Positions 33,840 to 43,092 of a stretch of 64,000 nt of DNA are shown piece after piece. Origin of the DNA: Lachnospiraceae bacterium Marseille-Q4251 (lineage in GTDB: Bacteria > Bacillota > Clostridia > Lachnospirales > Lachnospiraceae). The position numbers and the translations under genes were made by a program. Under the pieces are notes generated by a model that was given only the letters and a program-made list of their open reading frames with translations, did not search any database and was not told the DNA's origin. Every line of letters begins with the position of its first letter. Position 1 is the first letter of the stretch. The stretch lies in the NCBI GenBank assembly GCA_018223435.1, contig JAGTTO010000001.1, positions 992,001 through 1,056,000 on the forward strand, given 5' to 3'.

Positions 33840-35233
33840 TATTGTGCCCCTGTCTCGTTGATGATATGGTCGCTGATCTCCTGCACGGTACTGGAAACAG
33901 CATCATAACTGTCGCTTCCATACATCCACTGATGAAGCTGGAGAACGTTGTTTGCCAGATTTACCGGAACCACACAGTCGCCTCCAGTCGGCAGTGTCAT
34001 CGGTGTGCTGTTGAAGGGGAAGCCTGTGGTGTCAACCAGGTTATAGGCTGCCACGTCTTTCGCGAGATCGATGATCTCTGGCAGAGTCAGGGAAGTGCTG
34101 ATATGATCAAACATATCGTTGACGATGCCCACGAGAGTGGTCACAGGCATGGTCTTTACCTTCTCCAGAATCTTGTTGAGAACGGTTCTCTGACGCTCGG
34201 TTCTCTTATAATCGTCTCCTGTCGTGTAACGGATACGGCAGTAGGAAAGGGTCTGCAGGCCGTTCAGGGTCTGAGGACCGGCCTGAGTCACTTCCACAAT
34301 CTCTTTTCCCGTTACCTGGGAACCCTCGGTCTGATAACCATTAAGCCACTTGATTTCGTCCTGCTGCACGTCGATTTCCACACCGCCGATCGCATCTACC
34401 ACATCGGCTACCACGTTAAAATCTACGGTCACATAGTCCTGAATATCGAGGTCCAGATTCTTGTTCAACATGCTGATGGAACGGGTGGGGCCGCCATAGA
34501 AATAACACTCGGTGGCTTTCCGGTACTCGCCGTTTGTATTATCCAGGTAGGTATCGCGGTAAACGGATACAAGCTTCACATCTTTGGTCTTGTCATTGAT
34601 GCTGGCCACCATGAGGGCATCGCTGTGGGCGTCGATGGTGAGCTGGCCTTCACGGGAGTCCACGCCGTAAAGAGCGATGTTCGTATAGCTGTTGGCTACC
34701 TCCGGCTCCTTCTCCTGAACTTCCTTGTTTACGATAACGTCGCCGGGTTTGATGTTCACCTGCTGCATCTTATTCAGTCTGGAGAACACATAGAGGCCGC
34801 CTGCCAGGATCATCAGCACCAGCACCTCCAGCACAAAAAACAGTTTTCTGTGGCCTTTTTTCTTTTTCTTAGGAGGACGCTGCCCCGGATAAGGAGCTCC
34901 CTGGCGATTCTGATAATAAGGACTAGGGCCGCCCTGACCACGGTAAGCGCCCTGCTGACGCTGCTGGCCATAACCCGGACCAGCCTGACCCCGGTTCTGA
35001 TTGTAACCCGGACCGCCCTGGGGTCTGCCCTGACGGTTCTGATTCGGACCATAGTTCTGCCGGTTCTGGCTGTAGGGTCCCTGCTGATAACCATTCTGGC
35101 CGCCGTAGGGATTTCCCTGGTTCGGCTGACCGTAAGGGCCGTAATTCTGGCCATTCGGCGCGCCCTGCTGATTTTCAGGCGTATAATTCTGTCCGTTTTC
35201 TGTAGTTTCTCTTTGATTTCTTCTCTCTGACAT
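33839..35233 (-). CDS. LytR-CpsA-Psr (LCP) family wall-polymer ligase with long Gln/Gly/Asn/Tyr-rich N-terminus
   Basis: A 464-residue protein. The first 125 residues are extremely Gln-, Gly-, Asn-, Pro- and Tyr-rich, followed by KKKKKGHRK and a membrane helix (about 130-152). The extracytoplasmic LCP domain (about 185-400) shows IALYGVDSREG, DALMVASI, VSVYRDTYLD, YVTVDFNVVADVVDAIGGVEI and YCRIRYTTGDDYKRTERQR, including the Arg and Asp residues that bind the polyprenyl pyrophosphate. LCP enzymes transfer finished polymer from lipid to peptidoglycan. The cytoplasmic low-complexity arm is far longer than usual and could be disordered or phase-separating (inference). Confidence 0.93.
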   Translation of the reverse strand: MSERRNQRETTENGQNYTPENQQGAPNGQNYGPYGQPNQGNPYGGQNGYQQGPYSQNRQNYGPNQNRQGRPQGGPGYNQNRGQAGPGYGQQRQQGAYRGQGGPSPYYQNRQGAPYPGQRPPKKKKKGHRKLFFVLEVLVLMILAGGLYVFSRLNKMQQVNIKPGDVIVNKEVQEKEPEVANSYTNIALYGVDSREGQLTIDAHSDALMVASINDKTKDVKLVSVYRDTYLDNTNGEYRKATECYFYGGPTRSISMLNKNLDLDIQDYVTVDFNVVADVVDAIGGVEIDVQQDEIKWLNGYQTEGSQVTGKEIVEVTQAGPQTLNGLQTLSYCRIRYTTGDDYKRTERQRTVLNKILEKVKTMPVTTLVGIVNDMFDHISTSLTLPEIIDLAKDVAAYNLVDTTGFPFNSTPMTLPTGGDCVVPVNLANNVLQLHQWMYGSDSYDAVSSTVQEISDHIINETGAQ

Positions 35234-35253
35234 AATATCCCCTTTTTCGGTTC

Positions 35254-36654
35254 TCAGTACGCGTTTTTATTGATAAAGCCTTTAAAACAGGTCAGAAACA
35301 GGATCTTGAAATCCAGTCCAACTGTCCAGTTTTCAATATAATAAAGATCGTACTCGATCCTCTTCCGGATCGAAGTATCCCCCCTGTAGCCGTTGATCTG
35401 TGCCCAGCCGGTCATGCCCGGACGAACCTGGTGTTTCACCATGTAGCGCGGGATCTCTTCCCGGAATTTCTCCACAAACTGCGGCCGTTCCGGTCTTGGG
35501 CCGACGAGACTCATATCCCCTTTCAGCACATTGAAAAGCTGCGGAAGCTCGTCTATGCTGGTCTTTCGCATAAATCTTCCGATTCCTGTCACCCGTGGGT
35601 CATTTTTTACGGTCCAGCCCTTCTGCTCCTCCCGCTCCGTCTGCACTTCCATGGAACGGAACTTGTACATCTTAAAAGGACGGTTATGAAGGCCGACTCG
35701 CTCCTGCTTGAAAATCAGCGGTCCCGGTGAGGTCAGCTTGATAAGCGCTGCCATCAGAAGCATCACCGGTGAAAAAAGCACAATACACAGCAGAGAGCCG
35801 CAGACATCCATGGTCCGCTTCACCATCATATTGAAGGTGTTGCTCAAAGGCACATGGCGGATGTTGATCACCGGAAGTCCTAAGAGGTCCTCTGTATAAG
35901 GTTTGGTCGGAATGATGTTGTTATAATCCGGGATAAATTTCGTGTGGACTCCTGATTTTTCACAGAGACCTACGATTCGTTCCAGCTTATAATACTCATT
36001 CAGTCCCAGGGTGATTGCAATCTCATCCAGATGGTTCTGGGGCAGGATCACCAGCAAATTGTCGATCCGGCCAATAACCTTCACACCCTTATACATGGTA
36101 CCGCGCTCGATGTTGTCATCCAGAATGCCACGGACCACATAGCCCCACTGAGGATTGGCATTAATCCGGTCGATGTACTCCTCCGCTGCCCGGCTGTAGC
36201 CCACCAGCAGAATCCGTTTGAGGTTCATGCCCTTTTTCCGTATATTCACCAGAGCCCGGCGGATCAGGAAGCGGACCACCACCTCCAGCACCGTGTCGAT
36301 CCCGTAAAACAGGAAAACCAGCTGACGGGAGAAGTCGTCCATATGGCGCAGCATCAGGACAGACAGGAAAATCAGAAGCATCAGCGAATTGGCTTTTACG
36401 ATATTTCCGATCTCCAGACGACGGCCCTGGACCCGTTTCGACGTATACAGATTGAACGCATAATAAAGCAGAAGAAGCCCCGGTACCACGAAAAACAGCG
36501 GCAGAAGGTATTCTTCTGTAGTCAGACGTCCGATGTCCTTTTCAATAAAAAAACCCAGCTGCAGGAAACACGCGAACAGATAAGAAAATGCAATGACAAA
36601 CGCATCAATGACAACGTGAAGCCGGTAGAAAAACCGCTCGTTATCTTTTATCAT
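35254..36654 (-). CDS. Polyprenyl-phosphate glycosyl-1-phosphate transferase (WbaP/WcaJ-like)
   Basis: A 466-residue membrane enzyme that starts the polymer by adding a sugar-1-phosphate to undecaprenyl phosphate. It has four or so N-terminal helices (to about residue 135), a Rossmann-like CoA-binding-type middle domain (RILLVGYSRAAEEY), a fifth hydrophobic segment and the catalytic C-terminal sugar transferase domain. That domain shows KRTMDVCGSLLCIV, GPLIFKQERVGLHNRPFKMYKFRSM, TSIDELPQLFNVLKGDMSLVGPRP and RPGMTGWAQINGYRG. The Asp-Glu pair in SIDELPQ is catalytic in the family. It lies just upstream of the LCP ligase. The sugar (galactose or glucose) cannot be read from sequence. Confidence 0.95.
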   Translation of the reverse strand: MIKDNERFFYRLHVVIDAFVIAFSYLFACFLQLGFFIEKDIGRLTTEEYLLPLFFVVPGLLLLYYAFNLYTSKRVQGRRLEIGNIVKANSLMLLIFLSVLMLRHMDDFSRQLVFLFYGIDTVLEVVVRFLIRRALVNIRKKGMNLKRILLVGYSRAAEEYIDRINANPQWGYVVRGILDDNIERGTMYKGVKVIGRIDNLLVILPQNHLDEIAITLGLNEYYKLERIVGLCEKSGVHTKFIPDYNNIIPTKPYTEDLLGLPVINIRHVPLSNTFNMMVKRTMDVCGSLLCIVLFSPVMLLMAALIKLTSPGPLIFKQERVGLHNRPFKMYKFRSMEVQTEREEQKGWTVKNDPRVTGIGRFMRKTSIDELPQLFNVLKGDMSLVGPRPERPQFVEKFREEIPRYMVKHQVRPGMTGWAQINGYRGDTSIRKRIEYDLYYIENWTVGLDFKILFLTCFKGFINKNAY

Positions 36655-36737
36655 TCCCGTTCCTCCTGTATAACTTTTATAATTTTACATTTTTATCTGT
36701 TATGATACACTAAAATACCCCAAAGAGCAACAAAAAG

Positions 36738-37703
36738 TTATCTAAACTCTTTCACTCTTCTTATAATATTCCCCCAGAGTTCCAACTGAATCCGCAGATA
36801 ATGAGAAAAATTTTCAGGTCGGAAACCTGCTTTTTTCTCTTTTTTCATCAGAGGAAAGGCCTCTTTTAAGCCCCGAAGATACTCTCCGCCCATATCCCTT
36901 TTCCGAAAAAAGAAATATTTCACGATGCAGCCCGCGAGAAGAAACGGCAGGTTCAGGATAAGCTGGAGGGCCGGCATATTCTTGTAGACCACATAGAGAT
37001 TGTTCCGGGCAGAATAGCGGACCTTAAATTCATTGTAACGGGAACCGGTGGTGCCGCTTCCCATATGATAAACGATAGCCTTCGGCTCATAACGGTTCTC
37101 ATAGCCAAAGATCCGTGCCCGGTAGCCTACGTCCAGATCCTCCAGATAGGCAAAGTGCACCTCGTCAAAATAGCCGATTTTCTCGAAGACTTCTCTCCGG
37201 TAGATGGCCGCTCCGGCGCAGGAGAAAAAAATCCGCCCCGCTTTTTCATAGTTTTCATAGGGCTTGTCTTTTCCTCTTGCGAAGGCCCAGCCCAGAGCGC
37301 AGTAGAAATCGCCGCCGTCGTCCATCTTTGAGGGATCCGTAAGCTTCCTCATCTGAGAGGCGCAGGAAAAAACCTTTTCTTTTCCCCGGATGGCCTCGTA
37401 GAGGGCACCCACAAAATCCGGATCTACCACCGTATCATTGTTGAGAAGAAGCACGAAAGGAGCTTTCGATGCCCGTATTCCCTCATTCACCGCCCGGCAG
37501 AAACCGAAATTCTCCGAAAGAACGATCGTTTTGATCTCCGGGCAGAACTCCCGGGCTAGGGAAAGGCTGTCATCCGTGGAGGCGTTATCCACCAGAATTA
37601 TCTCAAAATCCTGAAAATGCTGCTGATTCAGGGAGTTTAAGCAGTCCTTCAGATAATTTCTCCCGTTGAAGTTTGGAATAATGACAGATACTTGTTTCTT
37701 CAT
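36738..37703 (-). CDS. Glycosyltransferase family 2, rhamnosyltransferase-like
   Basis: A 321-residue GT2 protein: VSVIIPNFNGRNYL, ILVDNASTDDSL, SENFGFCRAVNEGI, LLLNNDTVVDPDF (DxD-equivalent NNDT), CAGAAIYRREVFEKIGYFDE and FAYLEDLDVGYRARIFGY with the catalytic-base region ED.D. A C-terminal hydrophobic stretch (about 255-275, LILNLPFLLAGCIVKYFFF) may associate with the membrane. This is the classic dTDP-rhamnosyltransferase layout. The ATG at 37703 follows GGAGAG. The upstream glycosyltransferase ends 19 bases before it. Confidence 0.88.
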   Translation of the reverse strand: MKKQVSVIIPNFNGRNYLKDCLNSLNQQHFQDFEIILVDNASTDDSLSLAREFCPEIKTIVLSENFGFCRAVNEGIRASKAPFVLLLNNDTVVDPDFVGALYEAIRGKEKVFSCASQMRKLTDPSKMDDGGDFYCALGWAFARGKDKPYENYEKAGRIFFSCAGAAIYRREVFEKIGYFDEVHFAYLEDLDVGYRARIFGYENRYEPKAIVYHMGSGTTGSRYNEFKVRYSARNNLYVVYKNMPALQLILNLPFLLAGCIVKYFFFRKRDMGGEYLRGLKEAFPLMKKEKKAGFRPENFSHYLRIQLELWGNIIRRVKEFR

Positions 37704-37722
37704 GCTTCTCTCCATTCTGCTG

Positions 37723-39525
37723 TCAGCTCCGAAGGGAATAGTCGCTGGCCTTCAGAGACAAATTTTCATTATAGTAGGGATCTCTTAAAATATCCGGCAT
37801 CCAGTGGCAGCGCATATACTCGATTTCCTCCTGGAAACGGCGCTTCTTGGCTTCCGTATTCTCATAGCCTCTGGTCTTGGACTCGTGGTGGTAAAGCTCC
37901 GCATAAGGATCATAGACCACAAGATAACCGGCATGGCGAACCTTCAGGCAGAAATCCACATCATTGAAGGCCACCGCCAGTTTTTCCTCAAAGCCTCCCA
38001 CTTTCTCGAAGGCTTCCTTTTTTACCATAAAGCAGGCTGCCGTCACGGCGCTTAAATCCTGCTGGAGAGCCGCCTTATGAAGGTAGCCGCCCCGGCTTCT
38101 CGCCAGGCCGACGAAAAGACTGCCCGCACAGCCGCCCATGCCAAGGACGATGCCCGCGTGCTGGATCGTGTTGTCCGGATAGTACAGCCTTGCGCCCACG
38201 ATGCCCACCTCTGGCCGTTGGCAATTGGCCAGAAGCTCCTCCATCCATTCCGGCGAGATCACGGTGATATCGTTGTTGAGGCAGAGGATATACTCCCCTT
38301 TGGCGTAGGAAATGCCGAAATTGTTGATGGCGGAATAGTTAAACTCTTTATCCCAGTAGACCACCCGCACACCGTTTTTGCCGTCCAGTTCCTGATAATA
38401 GTCCCGGATCTCCCGGGTGGTACTGTTGTTCTCCACCAGAATGATCTCGTAATTGGAATAGGTCGTCTTCTGCCAGATGGACTCCAGGCATTTTTTCAGC
38501 GTCTCCTTCTCATCCTTATTGGGGATCACGATGGATACCTTCGGATTTCCCTGCACCTGATATTTCACACGGTAAAAGCCGAGATCCTTGGTGTGACTCA
38601 CCTCAGCCTTCGCCCCGATCCGCTGTAAGTGCGCCTCAATAGCCCGTTTTCCCGCATCAAAGGCGTACATCTTGCTGGTGGGGTTGTCCGCCGTGGAGGC
38701 CTGATGGACCCGCCAGTGATAGAGGATCTTCGCAATATGGACGATCTTTTCCGCCTCTTCCGTACAGCGGAAGATAAAATCGTAATCCTGAGCCCCGTCG
38801 TAGGCGGGATCCTGACCGCCAAGCTTCAGAGCGAGGCTTCTTTTTACCACGAAAAGATGGCAAATGTAGTTGTTGGAACAGAGAAGGTCCGGGTTGAAGT
38901 CCGGCTTGAAATGGGGCTGAAAATGCTCCTTCAAATCAGACGTCACCTTGTCCTCATCGGTGTAGACCACATCGGCCTTGTCCTTTTCAATCGTGGAAGC
39001 CACCTCAAAAAGGGCGTTGGGAGACAGCAGATCGTCGTGGTCGAAAAGGGCCAGATAATCGCCTGTGGCCATCCGGATCGCCGCGTTGGTGTTGCCTGCA
39101 ATGCCCTCGTTTTTCTCAAGACGCTGGTAACGGACTCTCTGATCATTCGCCTGGTACTCCTTCACCACCTTTTCCACGGAAATATTCTCCCCGCTTCCGT
39201 CGGCGATACAGAGCTCCAAATATGGGTAAGTCTGATTCAGCACTGACTCGATCATCTGTCTTAAAAAAGCCTCCGGTGTCCGGTAGGCCGGCACCAGCAC
39301 GCTGATCGTCACCGGCTCTTTCCATTTTTTCTTTCTCTGGCGAGCCAGCTCCTCCTCGGAAGGCTTGTTTTTCTCATACCATTCCTGATACTCGACCTCC
39401 CGCTCCTCGAAGCGCTCCAGAAGCCGGGCATAGAAGCCCCTGACTCCGTAATGCTTCAGGTAACGGATGCCTTTTTTGATGTTATAGGGCGTGAGCCGCT
39501 TAAAAATCTGTCCTGCTTTACTCAT
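37723..39525 (-). CDS. Tandem two-domain glycosyltransferase family 2 protein
   Basis: A 600-residue protein with two complete GT2 domains. Domain 1 (about residues 70-280) has ISVLVPAYRTPEAFLRQM, the metal motif FDHDDLLSP and DGAQDYDFIFRC. Domain 2 (about 320-560) has VSIVIPNKDEKETLKK, LCLNNDITVIS, TAACFMVKKEAFEKVGGF and FNDVDFCLKVRHAGY. An N-terminal helical region of about 60 residues precedes them. Two active sites imply addition of two residues or a polymerising repeat. It is related to the three larger proteins at 43-50.5 kb but lacks their N-terminal beta domain. Its ATG overlaps the aminotransferase stop by eight bases. Confidence 0.9.
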   Translation of the reverse strand: MSKAGQIFKRLTPYNIKKGIRYLKHYGVRGFYARLLERFEEREVEYQEWYEKNKPSEEELARQRKKKWKEPVTISVLVPAYRTPEAFLRQMIESVLNQTYPYLELCIADGSGENISVEKVVKEYQANDQRVRYQRLEKNEGIAGNTNAAIRMATGDYLALFDHDDLLSPNALFEVASTIEKDKADVVYTDEDKVTSDLKEHFQPHFKPDFNPDLLCSNNYICHLFVVKRSLALKLGGQDPAYDGAQDYDFIFRCTEEAEKIVHIAKILYHWRVHQASTADNPTSKMYAFDAGKRAIEAHLQRIGAKAEVSHTKDLGFYRVKYQVQGNPKVSIVIPNKDEKETLKKCLESIWQKTTYSNYEIILVENNSTTREIRDYYQELDGKNGVRVVYWDKEFNYSAINNFGISYAKGEYILCLNNDITVISPEWMEELLANCQRPEVGIVGARLYYPDNTIQHAGIVLGMGGCAGSLFVGLARSRGGYLHKAALQQDLSAVTAACFMVKKEAFEKVGGFEEKLAVAFNDVDFCLKVRHAGYLVVYDPYAELYHHESKTRGYENTEAKKRRFQEEIEYMRCHWMPDILRDPYYNENLSLKASDYSLRS

Positions 39526-40645
39526 AAAATTCCTTAATGGCCTTTACAACCTGCTCCCGATCTTCTTCCTTCAGATGATAATACATCGGGAGACGGACGA
39601 GGCGCTCGCTCTCCTTCGTCGTGTACTTATCCTCCCCGTGGAAACGGCCGAATTTCTTTCCGGCAGGCGCCGAGTGGAGAGGCACATAATGAAAGACAGT
39701 AAGAATATCATGTTTTCTCATGAAATCAATCAGTCTTCCGCGGGTCTCCAGATCCTTCGTCTTGATATAATACATGTGAGCGTTGTGATCTGCATAGTCG
39801 GGGATGAAGGGCTGCTCGATGTAACCGGCCTCGGCCAGCGGACGAAGCTCCTCATTATAATAGTTCCAGCTGTCCAGGCGGTCTTTCCGGATCGTGTCCG
39901 CCATCTCCAGCTGAGCCCAGAGATAAGCTGCGTTCAGATCGCTGGGCAGATAGGAAGAACCATAATCCATCCAGCGGTATTTGTCCACCTGTCCCCTGAA
40001 AAATTTACTCCGGTCCGTTCCTTTTTCCCGGATGATCTCCGCTTTCTCCAGAAAATCGTTGTTCTGGAAGACCAGAGCGCCGCCTTCTCCCATGGAGTAA
40101 TTTTTCGTCTCATGGAAGCTGTAGCAGCCGAAATCACCGATGGTGCCGAGGGCTCTTCCCTTATAGTATGCGTAAATTCCCTGAGCCGCATCCTCTACTA
40201 CCATGAGATGATGGCGTGCTGCGATCTCCATGATCTCATCCATGGCACAACCCACACCGGCATAGTGGACGGGAACGATGACCTTCGTTTTGTCTGTGAT
40301 GGCATCCTCAATGAGACGCTCATCCAGGTTCATCGTGTCAGGACGGATATCCACAAAAACCAGGGTTGCTCCGCGCTGGACGAAGGCATCCGCTGTGGAG
40401 ACAAAGGTGTAGGAGGGAAGAATGACCTCATCCCCCGGTTTCACCTGGGTTAAAACCGCCGCCATCTCCAGGGCGTGGGTACAGGAAGTCGTCAGAAGCA
40501 CATGATTTGCCTGAAATTTTTCTTCCATCCAATGACTGCATTTTTTGGTAAACTCGCCGTCGCCGCAGATCTTTTTGTTTTTTATGGCCTGCTGCATATA
40601 CTCCAGTTCTTTCCCGGTAAACGGCGGAACATTAAAGTCGATCAT
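39518..40645 (-). CDS. rffA: dTDP-4-amino-4,6-dideoxygalactose transaminase (WecE/RffA-like)
   Basis: A 375-residue PLP-dependent DegT/DnrJ/EryC1-family sugar aminotransferase of the usual length. Motifs are TTSCTHALEMAA, GDEVILPSYTFVSTADAF, VVEDAAQGIYA and SFHETKNYSMGEGGAL with the PLP lysine, then YGSSYLPSDLNAAYLWAQLE. The last fits WecE/RffA better than other DegT proteins. It would convert dTDP-4-keto-6-deoxyglucose, made by RfbB in this locus, to dTDP-Fuc4N. No 4-N-acetyltransferase is visible nearby, so the amine may remain free. It overlaps YfhO by 14 bases and the following glycosyltransferase by eight. Confidence 0.9.
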   Translation of the reverse strand: MIDFNVPPFTGKELEYMQQAIKNKKICGDGEFTKKCSHWMEEKFQANHVLLTTSCTHALEMAAVLTQVKPGDEVILPSYTFVSTADAFVQRGATLVFVDIRPDTMNLDERLIEDAITDKTKVIVPVHYAGVGCAMDEIMEIAARHHLMVVEDAAQGIYAYYKGRALGTIGDFGCYSFHETKNYSMGEGGALVFQNNDFLEKAEIIREKGTDRSKFFRGQVDKYRWMDYGSSYLPSDLNAAYLWAQLEMADTIRKDRLDSWNYYNEELRPLAEAGYIEQPFIPDYADHNAHMYYIKTKDLETRGRLIDFMRKHDILTVFHYVPLHSAPAGKKFGRFHGEDKYTTKESERLVRLPMYYHLKEEDREQVVKAIKEFYE

Positions 40646-43070
40646 GATTTTTCACTCCTCTTTTGTCTTTCTTGTTTCGGATCATAACTGCCAGATAGAT
40701 GAGATAGAACAGCCATCCGATGATGCTTAAGATACAGCCCGCTTTGAAAAGGGGCGGATGATAATCTAAGGAAAAAGTATGGCTTCCGGCGCTGACACGA
40801 ACACCCATAAAGCCTAGGTCCGCTTTGAGGATCTCCTGCTTTTCTCCATCCAGGGTCAGCTCCCAGCCTCCTTCATAGGGAACGGTGATGAGAAGATAGC
40901 CGTCGGAAGGCACCTCGGCGGTTCCTGTCAGGTGAGAATCGTTCCCTGCTTTTTCCAGGGTGAAAGTTCCCCTGTCGCCCGCATAACTGTCTTCCGCGGT
41001 CTTTTTCACCGGATCGGTGGAACCTTTCGTCTTTGCCTCTGCCTGATAACTCTCGAGCTCCTCCTGGCTCTCCTCAATACCAAGCCTTGCAAGAAGCACC
41101 TTATCCAGGCTCTGCTGGTTTCCGCGGCTGTTGCACTTGGCCTTGAAATCTTCGTTTGTCATGGCACGGCTGGCATTGTAAAAGCTTACGATACCGGCGT
41201 ATTCCTTCGCCTGATAAACGGAAATCGTACCGAAGGAGCGGACAAACTCGTAAGTATCCGGCACCTGGTCATCCTTCGCCAGAAGATATCGGACTCCGAG
41301 GAAGACAGGAAGTTCTCCGTCCTCCGGATGTTCGCTGTAGCAATAATAATTCAGGCCGTCAAAGAGAAGGTCCGGAGCGCTGTTGAAAACAAACTCCTTC
41401 ACATTTCCATTCTGTATGGAATTATAAGCGCTGATGCTGCTGTAATCCTGGGCAAGTGAAGTCATGGAGGCGATACCCTCCCGGTAGGTCTTTTCAATCC
41501 GGTAAAAGCCCGTATCCGTCTCCTTAAGCCAGGCGATGGCTTCCTTTACATCCTCATTGTAAAGGTCGGAGAGGCAGGTGGTATCGTTTTTTTCCACCGC
41601 TCCCCGGTCCGTAACCGTACCTTTTCCCTCCAGACACATATCAGACACAGCGAGAAGAAGAAGGATCGTATAAAAAGCTCTGCGGTACTTCGTCTTTTTC
41701 AGGAACTGTCCCGCCAGAAGAAGGAGCATGGACAGAAGGCTCACTGCCAGCATCCCAAGGATCAGATTTTTCTGTGGAGGCTGCGTCGTAAGCGCATAAC
41801 CGCTTATGTAAATGCAGATGCTCAAAGCTCCCGTAGCGATAAGAGCCGGGATGCAAAGCCTCTCTCCCTCCAGAAAGCGGTCCGCCATCCAGGCGATGAC
41901 CAGAGCAAAAAACGGCATGAGCACAAAGGAAAAACGGCTGATATAACCGCTACAGCCATTGAACACGATGCCAGCCAGCGGGAAAATGAGGCAGAAACCG
42001 ATGAGCGCCGCTGCCCCGTAAAGAACACCTTTTTTGTACCGGCTCAGACGGCTTCGCCATAGCACACAGAGATACTGCACGCCGAAGATCACCAAAAAAA
42101 TCGAGGCAAAGAGCGATGGATCTTCATAATAATTGCTGTTTCCCGCATAGTCTCCGTTCTTATTTAAAAGGTTGGCAGAAAAAAAGCGGTAAAGCATCGT
42201 GAGGTAAGTCTCCCCATCCATGGGAACAAAGCCCTGTAACAGGCGCTGTCCCAGAGATAATTCGCTCTCCAGCCGTGAGCTGACACGGAAGATCACATAA
42301 GCTGTCGGAAGAAGCACGCAAAGTCCCATGAGCACTCCGAGCAGCATCCCGAGACAGGTTTTCAGGAAACGGATCAGTCGTTCCTTCACCGGAAGCTCCG
42401 TCGCCAGCAGCACCCGGAAAATCAGGTAAACGCCCGTTGTCAGGCAGCTCATATAGGCGAGATAAGTGCTGTCGATAACCGTCAGAAAGACGATGAGCGG
42501 CAGGCAGACCCGAAAACGTTTTCTCCTAAAAGTCCTCTCGGCAAACAAAAGCAGCAACGGCAGATACACCGTAATGATACCGAACTGGTAATGCTGTCCC
42601 CAGACCATGAGAAAGCCGTTGAGGCCGTAGATATAGGCCGCAAAGAGCTTGCTCCTCTCGGAGAGTTTAAACTCGGAAAGAAAGAGATAACTGGCCAGCC
42701 CCGCCATCAGAATCCTCAAAATCTGCACATAGACCAGAGCTCCCCAGATATGGTTGCTCCCCCGGATCAGGCCAATCAGGTAAAGTAGGATCAGCGTCGG
42801 ATCAAAGAGGTTCATCTGGAACATGTTGACGCCGAAGCCGTTATTGAAATCCCAGAAGCTGACGTTTCCATCCCGTATGTGGTTGACCACAGAATGATAG
42901 TGCATAAGATACTGCTGTACCGTATCGCTGCCCACATCCGCAAAGGTTCCGAAGGCCAGAAAGCGATCCCCGAAGACAAACTGGCTGTAAATCAGAAGGC
43001 CGCTGAAAAACAGCAACACTTCCAGAATCAGCACGGTTCTTATTTTCTGCCTCTTGTCTCTCTTTTCCAT
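40632..43070 (-). CDS. YfhO family membrane protein (GT-C-type glycosyltransferase)
   Basis: An 812-residue integral membrane protein with about 13 predicted helices and a soluble extracytoplasmic segment near the C-terminus (about 540-770). Family features are FADVGSDTVQQYLMHYHSVVNHIRDG at the N-terminus, SFWDFNNGFGVNMFQMN, GYISRFSFVLMPFFAL and a final helix. YfhO proteins are GT-C-like enzymes that use undecaprenyl-phosphate-sugars to glycosylate wall polymers outside the membrane, working with a GtrB/CsbB-type synthase. Two GtrB-like genes are in this window. It sits inside the polysaccharide operon, overlapping the aminotransferase gene, so side-chain addition to this polymer is likely (inference). 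Confidence 0.9.
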   Translation of the reverse strand: MEKRDKRQKIRTVLILEVLLFFSGLLIYSQFVFGDRFLAFGTFADVGSDTVQQYLMHYHSVVNHIRDGNVSFWDFNNGFGVNMFQMNLFDPTLILLYLIGLIRGSNHIWGALVYVQILRILMAGLASYLFLSEFKLSERSKLFAAYIYGLNGFLMVWGQHYQFGIITVYLPLLLLFAERTFRRKRFRVCLPLIVFLTVIDSTYLAYMSCLTTGVYLIFRVLLATELPVKERLIRFLKTCLGMLLGVLMGLCVLLPTAYVIFRVSSRLESELSLGQRLLQGFVPMDGETYLTMLYRFFSANLLNKNGDYAGNSNYYEDPSLFASIFLVIFGVQYLCVLWRSRLSRYKKGVLYGAAALIGFCLIFPLAGIVFNGCSGYISRFSFVLMPFFALVIAWMADRFLEGERLCIPALIATGALSICIYISGYALTTQPPQKNLILGMLAVSLLSMLLLLAGQFLKKTKYRRAFYTILLLLAVSDMCLEGKGTVTDRGAVEKNDTTCLSDLYNEDVKEAIAWLKETDTGFYRIEKTYREGIASMTSLAQDYSSISAYNSIQNGNVKEFVFNSAPDLLFDGLNYYCYSEHPEDGELPVFLGVRYLLAKDDQVPDTYEFVRSFGTISVYQAKEYAGIVSFYNASRAMTNEDFKAKCNSRGNQQSLDKVLLARLGIEESQEELESYQAEAKTKGSTDPVKKTAEDSYAGDRGTFTLEKAGNDSHLTGTAEVPSDGYLLITVPYEGGWELTLDGEKQEILKADLGFMGVRVSAGSHTFSLDYHPPLFKAGCILSIIGWLFYLIYLAVMIRNKKDKRGVKNHDRL

Positions 43071-43092
43071 AAAATAAAATCACCTTTCGATA

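Noticed and set aside
33842..35230. Long open frame on the plus strand opposite the LCP gene
   Set aside because: It mirrors the LCP codons over the full length, has no ribosome binding site and encodes no recognisable motif. It reflects codon bias of the real gene.
36655..36737. Separate promoter or terminator between the glycosyltransferase and the glycosylphosphotransferase genes
   Set aside because: A/T-rich with partial -10-like boxes, but no -35 at proper distance and no stable hairpin, so neither could be supported.
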